Below, in pieces: positions 22,480-34,539 of a stretch of 64,000 nucleotides of DNA. The stretch spans positions 248,001 through 312,000 of the forward strand of contig JNEU01000947.1 in assembly GCA_000697475.1 (NCBI GenBank), given 5' to 3'. This DNA comes from Lichtheimia corymbifera B2541 (Eukaryota > Mucoromycota > Mucoromycetes > Mucorales > Lichtheimiaceae). The translations under genes were made by a program, and so were the position numbers. A model generated the notes under the pieces. That model saw only the letters and a program-made list of their open reading frames with translations. It was not told where the DNA came from and ran no database searches. The first letter of the stretch is position 1. The number at the start of each line of letters is the position of its first letter.

Positions 22480-22487
22480 TATAAAAG
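22480..22487 (+). promoter_or_regulatory. TATA box of the second P450 gene
   Basis: tataaaag lies 55 bp upstream of the ATG at 22535 and matches the element before the first P450 gene. Confidence 0.6.
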
Positions 22488-22534
22488 ACAAGAGGTATAA
22501 AAAACAGGAGCTTCACATTTCACACAACGTAATC

Positions 22535-24691
22535 ATGGGCAAAGCTTTTTTCGACAATGGAATTGTTTCCAGCATTACCACGACTCTCAACGACAAAAAC
22601 ATCGCTGCTTTCTTGAATGATCCAGCCCAAGCTAAAACACGATCAGTTGCCATTGCTTCACTTTTCACTGTTATCACTGCTTATGCGATTTCTCGTGTAA
22701 GTCATTTGGGAGCAAACATATTTTCATCATCGTAATTGTCAAATGAATAGCGATTGATTCATAATGCATCGTTTTGCTATGTAGTCTCGATTGCATCCGA
22801 AAAGGCAAGAAGCGCCGTTGGTGCCTTACACGTTCCCACTTATAGGATCTTCAAGAGAGTACCGCAAAGATCCAAAAGCTTTCATTGAAAAGTGGACATC
22901 GACACTTGGGCCTGTGTTTCGAGCTCATCTCTTCGGGAAGGTAGTAACCCATAATCCTATTATTGATCAATGCCTAATGCAATCATAATGGCTAGATACA
23001 TACAGTGATATCTGCAGAATATGTACGCTGCATTAACAAGGACGACTTCAATTTTGAGCAAGCAAGGAAAAAGGTAACTGCCACAATATGACGTTTGGAA
23101 CCATGTACTTACATGGAGCAACGACTGCAACAATAAGACCTTTGATCTTTGGCTATTACTTGATGCACCATCGGGTGGAAGTTATGTCGTAGAAAAGATA
23201 CACCGTACGATTCTCAAGTTCACAAATGCGAAGATGGTGGCCAACACGCCAAGCATTGTGGAACAAGTATGTATCTCGTTATCAAGATAATGCCTGCTGA
23301 ATCATTCCTGGTGATTGTTCCACTGACGCATAACTTATTTACATGGTAGCTGATCTCTGCAGAATATGATATAATTGGGGATGCCCAAGGTATACATTAT
23401 TGCTTCACTTTTATTCTCTCGGCTGTGTTGACAAGACTAACTACTATCGTACAGAGCCAGTGGAACTGGACAATCTGCGACCTTTTATCGAACACCTGGT
23501 GGCCATTTCCAGTATAACCAATTTTGTGGGTCCCGAATTTACCAAGGATGAGGATCTTGTCGAAACCTACAAGTACCTGGCTCGTGATATTGCCATAGAG
23601 CTAGGTGATGGTAACATGCTGCTTGAAGCATTCCCATCGCTTTCTCGTTTGCGGATGTGGTACCTTGGCAAATATGGAAACGCTGTTCGCAAACATAGAA
23701 CGAACTTGATTCGACTGATCGCACCTATTGTTGATGAAAGATTGGCAGCCGCGGAAAATGGAAAAGAGGACAAGGCAAGTATATCGGTGATGACATTGAC
23801 ATGAATGTGGATGACATCCATGGTCTAATAATAATGGTTGGTACAGGGTGATTTTATTCAGTGTATCATCGATGAGACCAAACTCACCTCTGGCGACCCT
23901 GAAAAATACATGCTGGTTGCAAAATGGCTTTTGGCCGTAGTAGTTGTGGGGAATCAATCAACTAGGGATAATGTAACTGTTATTCTTTATCGCATCTTGC
24001 AACATCCAGAAGTGATCAATGAGCTGCTACAAGAGCAGAGACAAGTATTGGAGAAGCATCGCGGTGCCGATGTTAATGATAATGATGATCTGACCACGCT
24101 ATTCACTGGTAAAGTAATCAAGAACCTTGTCAAGCTTGATAGCGTGTGCCGTGAAACCATGCGACTACGCAGCTTTTATCTTGATTATCCGCATGCTTAC
24201 ATTGGCAAGTCGCCGTTCACTTTTACAAATGGCTACACCATTCAGCCTGGTAAAGATACAACACTGCCATCTTGGGAGCGTAATTTAAATTAACATACAA
24301 GACCTATAGGACATGAAGTGTTGCTTAATTTATGGGGCAACCACCAAGATGCAAGTGTGCAGCGTGATGGATTGGGTGATTATCATCAGTTTAAACCTTT
24401 CCGCTTTGTTGGCCTTGATCGCCCGTCAACCAAGATTGGAGAAGATTTCTTGATTTTTGGTTTAGGAACCCACGCATGCCCGTAAGTGATAAGCATGCTC
24501 TATAAAGTGCATGTATCTAACTTCATGATGTTATATTTAGTGGACGTTGGTTTGCGATGCATCAAGCGAAAATAATCATATCCATGCTCCTCCGACGCTA
24601 CCAAATCACACCACAGGATGCCATCGTCTTCCACGAAGGCAACCGAAACCATCTTCCATCGGGCAAAGTCACCATTCAAAAGAAACAATAG
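22535..24691 (+). CDS. Cytochrome P450 monooxygenase, copy 2
   Basis: Nine exons (22535-22696, 22785-22940, 22996-23073, 23138-23266, 23350-23389, 23455-23774, 23847-24249, 24310-24481, 24541-24691) encode 536 residues, collinear with copy 1. The heme loop FGLGTHACPG and the K-helix ETMR are kept. The I-helix reads VVVGNQSTRDNVT, so the usual acid-Thr pair is weakly conserved. Two splice oddities occur: the intron after EDK uses a GC donor (aag/gcaagt at 23775), and an extra 60-bp intron at 24250-24309 interrupts a region that is continuous in copy 1. With these introns removed the frame is open throughout, so the gene is probably functional. The substrate is unknown and may differ from that of copy 1. 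Confidence 0.88.
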
Positions 24692-24984
24692 CATATATCA
24701 ATAACACTTTGTGTCCCCATTGATGAAGGATTAAATTCGTTTATATATGTCATGTGCGTGACCTAGCATCATGTTTGGCTACTATTACATCTAGGAAGTT
24801 AATGCAGCCCAAGTTGACTGGATACGGCGGTGCTCCAAGTCCAAGGAACCAACTCAGCCACAGCCGAGAACTTTAATGCGCTTGGGAGCCAGGAATTTTT
24901 TTGGGTTCAACCAGGTTTGCTCTGAATCGTTTACAGCATGGGCAGGTAAGGAAATGAAGAACAATGACCACAGTATTCGTTGGT

Positions 24985-25536
24985 ATGGCTAATCACAGCT
25001 CGTTTAGACTTCGTCGATCTCGAACGCATCACAGCATCCGTGATACCTATCGCAAATATCGTACTCGCAACTACACCCGAGATCTCGACCAGATCCACGA
25101 CGACATTAAACCAGAGAATGCACAAAAGTTAAAGAACCAGCCCTTGGATCCTGATAAACCTGGTCTTGGTCAGAACTATTGCATCGAGTGCGCGTAAGTG
25201 GATAGCAGTATTAAGGGGAGGGGAGATGTGTATGTATCTAATTTCACGTGCACTGTAGTCGTCATTTTATCACTGAAGCTGCATTCAAGGAGCATATCCG
25301 TGGCAAGTTGCACAAGAAGCGTCTCAAACAACTAAAGGAAGAACCTTATACACAAGCTGAGGTAAACAAAGGAGGATGGGATGAGGAGAGAATCATACGA
25401 AAAAGGGAGCCATATTCGTTAACCGAGAGAACAATGAGTATAGGCAGATGCAGCTGCAGGATTGGGTAAACCCGACAATGGAAAACGAGGAGGTCGTTCC
25501 CTTGTATCAGAAGATGTTGCTATGGCCGACGACTAA
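24985..25536 (+). CDS. BUD20: Bud20 / ZNF593-like C2H2 zinc finger protein
   Basis: Exons 24985-25193, 25259-25361 and 25444-25536 encode 134 residues. An in-frame ATG at 24964 would add seven, but [19 protein letters not shown] matches the usual fungal start better. Bud20/ZNF593 proteins are nucleocytoplasmic shuttling factors that help export the pre-60S ribosomal subunit. Signatures are the basic N-terminus, [30 protein letters not shown], the single C2H2 finger with [10 protein letters not shown], and [14 protein letters not shown]. The finger is interrupted by the first intron just after its second cysteine. The alanine/glycine tail is typical of the family. Confidence 0.92.
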
Positions 25537-26142
25537 GGGAAGATTATCCAGTCGCCTTACATCACATGCACCTTACGTATTCAAACGATCGCATCAATCA
25601 CATTTTATATATATACATTTACACACAACACCTATCCAACATCTTCAGACACGCACTCACTTTTACAGCAACACCTTATCTACTGCATCCATTTTGTATT
25701 CCATTCATATGTATACGACTAAAGTACGCACTATACACAACAAACAAACAGTGGGGCACAGCCATTCTTTCATGTATGCTTCTTATCAGTAACATCCTTT
25801 TTGGGCCTTCCCCAGTGGAAGAATCTCTCCTCAAAAGTGGGCGGGTCAAGTTGATGGGACAGCAAAGGGACGATTTATAAAGGAAGGGGTTGTTACAATG
25901 GCAATGAAAAAAGTGAAGGTAGAAAGGGTGATGATACCTGCTGTGGGACGACACCATTGACTAAAAAAGGTTAGGGGAAAATGTCCATTTTGTTGTGATA
26001 AGCAAACACCTGGCTACTATTTTGCCTCGTTCTCCAAACACCTCTCTCTTTCTCCTTTTTTCACAAAAGCGTTGTTCCCGCCTAGAAAAGAAGCAAGCAA
26101 TCCTAGCTAGTTTTTCTTGTTCATGGACGTGGATTCAGTAGC
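25537..26142. other. Intergenic, no gene seen
   Basis: 3' flank of the Bud20 gene and upstream region of the next gene, pyrimidine-rich near 26035-26065. Open frames of up to about 110 codons cross the stop of Bud20 in other frames and look like chance. Confidence 0.5.
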
Positions 26143-27237
26143 ATGAGCGATCGGCTTGTCTCTTCTTTATTATTTCGACGAGGACGATCCGTACAACGGT
26201 TACGCAAAACCGATCACCGTGACAAATCCAGCAACCATATCCACACTTTGCCGCCTTCACCGCTATCGTCATCGTCATATCAACAGCGACAACCACAACT
26301 ACAACCACCTCGACTTGATGCAAAGAAACGATTTGCCAAGGTTATATCATGCTTACGTTTCATTCACAAGGGGAAACGTAATGATAGAAATACGTATGAT
26401 GGTGATATCGAAACGACCATGAACAATGATACCGTAGCATCACAACGGTTTATTGATGAGACATTACCATCACCACCGCTAACGCCACAAAAACAAATCT
26501 GCAACAGGAATGAATTGCAGCGAGCTTCAGGTACACCATTGCCTATTATACCGAGCACCCCATACTAACATGATAGATATATTATAGCTGAATATCATCC
26601 ATTGCCATCGCCTGATATTGTTTGTGGAGGTGCTCTTTCACCCCCACCTCGCCACCATCGCACAGTAAGGGAGCAGTTTTCAGCAAGCATGTTTGAAGAT
26701 CACCCCGAAAGGTACAATGACAACGAAACACCATATAAAATCCGCAAACGCCCAGCTCTCCTCAAACGCACTGCAAGCATGAATGGCCATTTGCGTTTAT
26801 CCATTGATGTGGACCAGCATTTTAATACCTCCTCTGCCATCACCGATGCCAGTTCAACTACAGACGACATTACTACTACACAACCACGAAGTATCCCTAT
26901 TTCAACGCATCATCATCATCATCATCATCTTCAACCCTTGGCTGATCCATCATCCATTGTCACCGACTCTAGCAGCACCACTGCTGACGAATCATTATTT
27001 TACCACGGCCCATTTCCATCTTCCACACTACTACCATTAAGTTCAACCTCGCCACTTGAACAGCAACAACAACAACAGCAGCAGCAAGATGAGCTGGGCT
27101 CATCTACAACTACCGTAGTGGATGATGATAAAGCACAATATGATGCTGTGGTGGCAGGTACAATTGGACGTAGTAGCAGAGTTCGGAAGCCCTATTGTCA
27201 ACGATCATGGATTGCCAATGCGATTGCAAGTACATAA
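26143..27237 (+). CDS. Unrecognised low-complexity protein
   Basis: Two exons, 26143-26530 and 26588-27237, joined across a 57-bp gtacac...tatag intron with a tactaac branch-like site, encode 345 residues. The protein is basic at the N-terminus (LLFRRGRSVQRLRKTDHRDK), has Ser/Thr/Pro-rich linkers (LPSPPLTPQ), seven histidines in a row, a run of nine glutamines, and a basic C-terminal motif SSRVRKPYCQRSW. No catalytic domain or transmembrane segment is seen. It is likely a disordered regulatory or nuclear protein. SP/TP sites suggest phosphorylation by proline-directed kinases, which is inference. I do not recognise the family. Confidence 0.75.
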
Positions 27238-27246
27238 TCTAGCATA

Positions 27247-27271
27247 GTAGTAGTAGTAGTAGTAGTAGTAG
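27247..27271. repeat. (TAG)n microsatellite
   Basis: Eight tandem tag/agt triplets, just after the stop codon of the preceding gene and so probably in its 3' untranslated region. Confidence 0.85.
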
Positions 27272-28949
27272 CTTATAAAGATCAGGGATCTCTTACTACT
27301 ATCTCTCACACACGCTCTCCATCGCTATTATCCAATATATATCCATACATATTATACCACTTTTCTTTTGCCAAATATGTAGCATTGTCCATGACTCATG
27401 TCCTCTCTTTCTCCTATACTCTTCAATAATATATTATTTCTCCTCATGGACGGTTGATAAACTGCAATGACTAAATGTAAATTAACGTCGGCATAATATG
27501 CACCAGCTTATCAACCACATCACCAAGACTACCATGTATCATAAGACACATTGCCTTTATTGAAGAACAGTTTAGAAGGAGAAGGGTGGTTGTATCTCAA
27601 AGACAATAATCTGAAAAGCAGGGAGCTAAAGTGTAGAGAAGACACGCATGGGCGTTTCAAATGCGTGCCTGTTATTCTTGTGGGGAGGAGGAGGACCACC
27701 CACGGCCCGCTTATTCCGAATCCAAAAGCCTCCTCTACTCCTACATTTTCACCCCTTGCATCGGAAAACCATCTTCTCCACAGATCCGCTTAACAATATG
27801 TTGGGTCTTGAATAAAGGGAGTGTATAGTAGTAAGACAGTATATAGTAGGATGATGAGCAACATGATCATCTTGAATGATTAAATCTACAAAACCATGGA
27901 TGCTGATGATAGAAAAAAGTGCTAACGATAAGCTTATTTAACAACAATAATTTCATATCTAAATGATCGGCTAGCGTTAATCCTCTTGTGGATAATCGGA
28001 TCCAACAAAGGAAACCATTTTCAGCCTTTTTGTGTAGCAGTCATAAAGAGTGTCCCATTGTAAAATGCATTGAGGCTTTAGCTAGCATGTACGTAGATCG
28101 TGTGATATGGCGCATCATAAACTTGATCGATGTGTGTGAAGGTAGGTGGGACGATGCGGGTAAAAAAGTTTGTGTGTCACGATCGGTATGCGTAACGAAA
28201 TGTGGCATATCCAACCGAGATGAAAAACTTGGCATTGTAAAAGAGTGGAGTCATCGCGAAATAACAGGGTCTTTTGCACTTTAGGATTAACCTGATTAAC
28301 AAAGTCTCCTTTTTTTCCAACAACCATACACTCGCACAACCATGAACTTGTCTAAATAAAGCTGCCGACAAATGTGCTGTCAATAAGGAAAGGGATATGG
28401 TAATGGCACAAACACACGCACACACACACACATTCTCAGCCCCTCCCCTGATGACTAGCAGTAAGGTAATCAATAATATCCCACAATCATGGATCGACTT
28501 GATGCTGCCCCTTTCCCCTAAAGTATTCTGTACAGGCTCAGCAGTATAGTATAAACCATTTGAGTGTGTGTGTGTGTGTGTGAAAAGAGTGTGAGTGGGG
28601 TTATGTGTATACAGTAGTAGGTGTGGCAGGTACCACCTAGCAGGGCCTTTAACCTCTCTTGTGTGCTCCTATGCACACCATATTGGCAAATGCTCGTTTT
28701 CTTTTTTCTTTCTCACCCACTCACTTATTCCCCTCCTCCACCTCCTCCACCTCCTTCTCCACAACCGCTCTTTTTTTGTTTTGTTTTCCCTTGCTCACTT
28801 GCTCCCATTGTAAGTCTCTCATTGTTCAACACTCAAACGTATTATTCAAAGGTTGCTCATTCCTCTACTCTACTCTAGGAACTACGCAAGCTCTATCTTG
28901 AAGGCCGAGTACAACTCACATGCAGAATTACCACTGGTGAATCTACAAC
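27272..28949. other. Intergenic upstream of the SSK1-type gene
   Basis: About 1.7 kb without a supported gene. It holds a (CA)n tract near 28413-28434, a (TG)n tract near 28564-28582, and a pyrimidine-rich stretch at 28690-28800 before the SSK1-type start, which suits a long 5' leader. No RNA gene was recognised. Confidence 0.5.
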
Positions 28950-31900
28950 ATGAGCAAGCATCAGGTCACCACAACTGTGTACCAACACGAGGAAGATGCT
29001 GTGTGTGCACCTTCGGTCTTTGATCCTGTGTCACCATGTGGAATGATTCAACAACAAATACGATGGATCATGCGAATAGCAGCCGCACTCTGCACTATCA
29101 GTAGCGTCATTGATACTGGCACGGACCCCATCTTTCGATCAATTCAATTATTACATTGGGTTATCTGGTGGCTCGTGCTTTGGTTGGTCAAAGGAGGAAA
29201 AGAAAGCGACAAGATGATCCGCTGGGGACAATACAACATCATAGCAGCGATGACGACAATGTACTTTTTGTTGAATGACACACCAATGACATTAACATGG
29301 ATCATGATGGCTACGAGTCTCGGTTGCTTTGTTACCACGAATCGCATCGCCTTGGCAACGAGTTCCTTTGTCAACAACCACCAACAGCACTCACAGCAGC
29401 AAGACAACGAATATTGTTTCATGGCATCACCCGCTGCATCCACGTCATGGATCGAACAACCAAGCAACAACCAAAGTGAAGAGCTTGAATCCTTTTCTCG
29501 AGAACTACAAGAAGCTGCTCGCATGGTGATCACAACACTGGAGCAGTTTTCCCCTGCCACCATCTTGACAAATACCCACGAATTGCTGAGTGCTTGTTCA
29601 ATTGCTGTGCCGATTGCCAGTATCTCTGCCATCCATACCACTGCACAGCAAATTTGTTACATTAGCCATCAATTGGAACCAGCAACTACCCTTGATGAAG
29701 ACTCCTCTTCCAACAACAACAACAATAATCCAATCGTGTTTGATATCGGTGACCTCGTGCAGAATGCAGCTGATGCACTAGCTGGTATGGCTGCCAAGCT
29801 GGATGTCAATTTGATCTTGTATCACGCGGACAATGGAATGCATCACGCTAACGTTTTTGGTGATCCTGAGCCTATTCGACATGCATTACTCACGGTATGT
29901 ATTATCATCATCATCCATTCATTCATTTCACTAACATGATTATGCATCTTATAGCTTGTATGGAATATTCTCGAAGGGTGTACACCGGGTGCATGTATTG
30001 AGCTCGGATTGAATGTGACGCCTGGTTCATCTACATCCACCACATCGCCATTCTTATCTGTTCCACAGCCGTTACACGTCATTCTCGAGGTCATTCATAC
30101 AGCATCTCCAGCCATCCCACACAGCCTGAGTCATGCTTTACTACCAAGAACCATTGCAACAGAGAAGTTATTGACATCGATGGGTGGACAATTACATATC
30201 CATACATTGGCAGAGAATCGGACACGGTATGAAATCTCGATTGATATGGAAATGTCGCCAAGCAATCAACACCAAGGCCCTGCTGGTCAACGCAAATTGT
30301 TACTCCTTGATGATCCCGGTAGCAGCTTTTCACTTTCCAACCCCAGCAATGCAACAAGCACCAAACATCACCACCACCACACGTCCTTTTCCAAAGATCC
30401 AACACTGAGTGATTTGGCCAAGTTTATTGAACGATTAAATGGCGTCAAAATGGTGTTGCACGCACGTGAGAAAAGCGTATTTGCTCGTCATCTCACCAGT
30501 TGTCTTGCAAGCTGGAATGCAGATATTAGCCATGTTCCTGTGGGTGTTTTGACTGTGCGTGAATCGGATGACGATGAGGACTATGATGATGATGCAAAGA
30601 AGAAACAAGAGCAACCTGTCGTCCCTTCACCAGCCATTGCTGAGGAACAATTGCATTCAGTACCGCCTACGTTTATTCTGATTGATGATGATATTGAAAC
30701 GCTTGAGAATAAGCTGAAAGCATTCCACAGCCATCAACGACGACCTTCAGCACAACAACAACAACAACAACAGCAGCAACACAAAGGAGGTCGACATCAC
30801 AAGAACGCTAAATACACAGCTGCTATCATTCATTTTACGTCATTGACCAATTATAAGCGATTACGAGATATGGTACATAGCATGCCAATACCGCCAACTG
30901 GGATGCCGCGTCTTGTGGTGGTACCAAAACCTGCAGGACCCCGACGATTCTTGACAGCTTTGCACACCGGATGGCATGATGCTACTGTAGAACCCCACTT
31001 TATGCCGATTGCTACCTCACCTTCAAGTCCATCACTATGGATGGTGGGGGATCATCATGGTACATATCAACAACAACATCATCATGCAACAACCCCAGCA
31101 CCAATGACGGGTAGAAAGGATGGATACATGACTCCTCATGTTCATGACCAAGGCAACCATCGTCGGGGAATGTCACCTTCATCATCACCAGGATCATCCA
31201 TGACTACTGCTGCAGAGCAGAATACCAACAACAATGGATACTTTAATGTACTTCGAGGACAATCATCGAGACCATTATCGCCAGCTCCACCAACAGCATC
31301 CAATAGCAATCGTCAAAACAAGTCTTCTCCATTGGGAGTGGGTGATGATAATGAGGGAGAACAAGGAGTCAATGAAAGAGGAGACGAGACCATGTTATTC
31401 TCCTCTTCCTCATCACCGTCATCCCAATTGCCGCCCAGCTATCCACCATCTGTAAACAACAATAACAGGGCATCACCACCGCATAATACGGATCAAAAAG
31501 GGTTACCTACAAGTACATTACCTCCCGAGACACCAGCAGAAACTCCTGCTCATGATGAAAAAGAGAAAAAGGATGATGCAGATACAACAACACCAGATAC
31601 AGCAAACCCCAAAGTATCGCCATCGCAGGAGAACAAACCGCACCACGAGGAGATGGATCGTGAAGTCGCTGTTGGCGGAGGTGTCGGTCATGAGAAACCT
31701 TCGCTTATCAATAGTCTGAGAAGAAAACGCACCGTCCGATTGAGCAAAAAGTTAAAGTCTGACAGGGGGTCTTCATCAGGTGCATTTGCAAATACCGTAA
31801 GCCCGCCTATCAATGTGCTTATTGTGGAAGGTAAGGATGCGCTTCTTTTGAAAAATGGTCGATTTTATTGACATTGGCCTTTTAGACAACATGATCAATC

Positions 31901-33107
31901 AAGCTATTTTATCGACTTGGATGAAGAAACACAAGATCAAATGCTCAGTGGCAAGCAATGGACAAGAAGCCGTTGAACGTTGGAAGGGAGGTGGTTTTCA
32001 TCTTGTGCTTGTAAGTACATTTATCCTGCATGATGCATTGCATGAGGAGATGGATGAAAAGGGAAAAAAAGGATAGCATGTGAGGGAGAGAGGAGGAAAG
32101 ATGAATTACTTGTCATATGGGAAACGCGCGGGAGAAAGAGTAAATCGGTGTGAACAACTCTAATTCATATCTTTATGCAGATGGATATTCAATTGCCTGT
32201 GATGGATGGTATTACAGCCACCAAGACGATCCGTTCCATTGAAAAGGAGCAACGAATCGGCGTGTTACCTGCTGAGCAAGATACCGCATCATCATCATCC
32301 CTTCAACAAGTACCAGAGGATACCCAAGTTTCATCTTTCCAATCACCGGTGATTATTGTTGCATTGACAGCATCAGCCAAAGATTCAGATCGACATGCTG
32401 CACTTGCTGCTGGTTGTAATGATTTCCTGACCAAACCAATCAGCCTTGAGTGGCTCGAAAAGAAGATTATTGAATGGGGATGCATGCAAGCCCTTATTGA
32501 CTTTGAAGGATGGCGGCGATGGAAGCGGTCCTCCTCTACAACATCCGTGTCAAACTCCTTGTCGAATAAAGCATCAATGATACGGTCATCTGAGTCGAAT
32601 TCAGCACGGCCATCTGCTGCAATCAACAAGGAGAAAAACGCAGCGGCAAAAGGGATGACGACGACGACGACATGCACCAAGGAATCAAGTTGCGATCAAG
32701 AGGAGAAAATGAATACTGGTGATGATGGTAGTAGGAGCAATGTGCATAGCACTGCAGCAACAACGACGGATCATCATCCTTCACAGCCAAGAAAAGGTGT
32801 CCTGCTTTTGGGATCCGCAGGGTCTACAAATGCTGTATCACCAGCAACAATGGTTAGAAGATCTCGCATCAACTCCTCCTCATCCCAACTACTATCATCA
32901 TCTTCTTGCCCTGGTTCTATAACTGAGACTGGTGCTCCCCATATGCTCAACAATCGAGCCATGTCCATGCTTGCTGTTGGTCATCGACAAAGCGACAACA
33001 TACAACAAGAGCAATCATTTATATTGAATGAGCAGCAGCAACAGCCACCACCATCACCATCACCCCATGACACACACGATGCTTCTACTACCACTACCGG
33101 CGTTTAG
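28950..33107 (+). CDS. SSK1: SSK1-type response regulator (HOG stress pathway)
   Basis: Exons 28950-29894, 29955-31830, 31886-32010 and 32181-33107 encode 1290 residues. Ssk1 receives phosphate from the histidine-kinase phosphorelay and, when unphosphorylated, activates the MAPKKK of the Hog1 cascade. Residues 31-130 have several hydrophobic stretches (LLHWVIWWLVLWLV) that look membrane-spanning. A degenerate DHp-like and HATPase-like region follows (NTHELLSACS; VQNAADALAG; GDPEPIRHALLTLVWNIL) without the kinase G-boxes. After a long disordered part comes the receiver: INVLIVED with Asp941, phospho-acceptor Asp984 in LVLMDIQLPVMDG, Thr1045 and Lys1067 in FLTKP, with an insert of about 25 residues. 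The LEWLEKKIIEWGCMQALIDF tail is typical of Ssk1. The tail end is Q/H-rich. Confidence 0.92.
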
Positions 33108-33571
33108 CAGCTGTAGAGGTTAGGCGAAAGGGGTTTGCAACAAGGAGCTATCTTCTATTCACCAAAAAAAGGGGGGATCAATACCACGAGCTCTTGTCGT
33201 AAAAAGAATGAAAGTCTTTCTATCGGGATCAAGGAGATGGGGGAGGAAGGCATATTATAACACAAATGCACGTACTCTATAGTCTATCTACACACACGCA
33301 CACACGCTATCTGTTTTTCTTTATACACACACACGCACACACACACATACGCACATTTTTAATGCACACACGTCATAAGGGAGTAGACATCACTGCTTCA
33401 TGTCGATTAGTTTTGGACCTGTATATACTATTCTCCCTCTCTCCTTTGCTCGATTCTTCTGGAAAACCTTATATAAACATTAGCTGTTGCAATTGCCTTG
33501 TGCTCGTTGTTCCTTTTTCTCTTCTTTCTTTCTTGCGTGGATATACATATATATTTATATACGTTCAGCAA
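33108..33571. other. Intergenic with (CA)n tracts
   Basis: Interrupted CA repeats at about 33285-33368 lie within what is probably the 5' leader of the next gene. A longer open frame upstream of 33572 exists, but it starts in this repeat and encodes low-complexity His/Thr and hydrophobic sequence, so I did not use it. Confidence 0.55.
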
Positions 33572-34327
33572 ATGCCTTCCTATACTGATGAGCTTGCAAG
33601 ATTTTTGGCTACCACTGGCCCACCTGTACAATCACCTATGCTATCTTCTCCTTCCCGCCACCGACAATTACTTTCTCGTCTTCGTACACCAGGCAATAAA
33701 AGGAAACAGGTGTCGCCTTTGACAGAAGCATCATCCAAGCATATTCCTCTGCCGGTGTATTATGATCCAACCGTACCATTATCAGTGCCACCCAAGTCTC
33801 CTTTGCCACAGACACCGGTTGAACCACGACGTCGATCATGTCCCGAACGCACCAATCGTTATTATAACAGTGTGGACATTCAAGAAAGAAAAGATGTTGA
33901 GCAAGTCAAAACACGAGCTTCTGATAACAACAACAACAACATTACAAAGAACCCATCCCTTTCATCATCCTTGGCTCACATAGCATTCCCCAAACCACCC
34001 AACACGATGCCATGTCCTTTTTGTGCTCGTTTGCGTACGACTGATTCTGATCAAGCAATCGAACATGAAATTTCCTCTTCACAAGAAGCAGCACCCACCA
34101 AACGAAAAAGACGGCTGTCATGTCCTGCTGCCATCAAGTACAAACCACAAAATCCCCCAATACAACAAAACCTCTCAAGCCAAGAAGCCAAGGCATTGTT
34201 TGGATTAATTGAGCAATTACAATCGCAGCTGGTTCAGGAACAAGCTTCAAGAAAGGCGTTGGAAGAAGTGCTAGTGATGACACGTCGCTCTAGTACAACT
34301 GCTAATGTGATGCCATTCCCTCCTTGA
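33572..34327 (+). CDS. Unrecognised protein with CxxC motif and C-terminal coiled coil
   Basis: A single exon encodes 251 residues, starting at the ATG of MPSYTDELARFLATTGPP. The N-terminal DELARFLATTGP motif looks like a conserved short helix. The middle is basic and Pro/Ser-rich with several SP/TP sites (KSPLPQTPVEP). MPCPFCARL contains a CxxC that could be half of a zinc site, with no partner cysteines nearby. The C-terminus (EAKALFGLIEQLQSQLVQEQ) is a predicted coiled coil. An upstream in-frame ATG at 33266 adds only repeat-encoded sequence. I do not recognise a family or function; the coiled coil suggests an adaptor. Confidence 0.7.
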   Translation: MPSYTDELARFLATTGPPVQSPMLSSPSRHRQLLSRLRTPGNKRKQVSPLTEASSKHIPLPVYYDPTVPLSVPPKSPLPQTPVEPRRRSCPERTNRYYNSVDIQERKDVEQVKTRASDNNNNNITKNPSLSSSLAHIAFPKPPNTMPCPFCARLRTTDSDQAIEHEISSSQEAAPTKRKRRLSCPAAIKYKPQNPPIQQNLSSQEAKALFGLIEQLQSQLVQEQASRKALEEVLVMTRRSSTTANVMPFPP

Positions 34328-34539
34328 TTATCCCATATTGCTGGCCGCCACCCCTTCTAATCACGCCACACACACAAACACACACACATAATGGGCAACA
34401 CCAGTAAAACCATTATTCCACATCCCTTGTAGAAACAGGTATAACATTTCTTATTATGTACTTTGCATGATAGCATCAATATCAGGTACGCCTAGCTCGG
34501 CCTAATCAATCATAATAAATATATATATATATATAACGT

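Noticed and set aside
33266..33571. Upstream extension of the gene at 33572
   Set aside because: The added sequence is encoded by CA repeats and the downstream ATG gives a better start.
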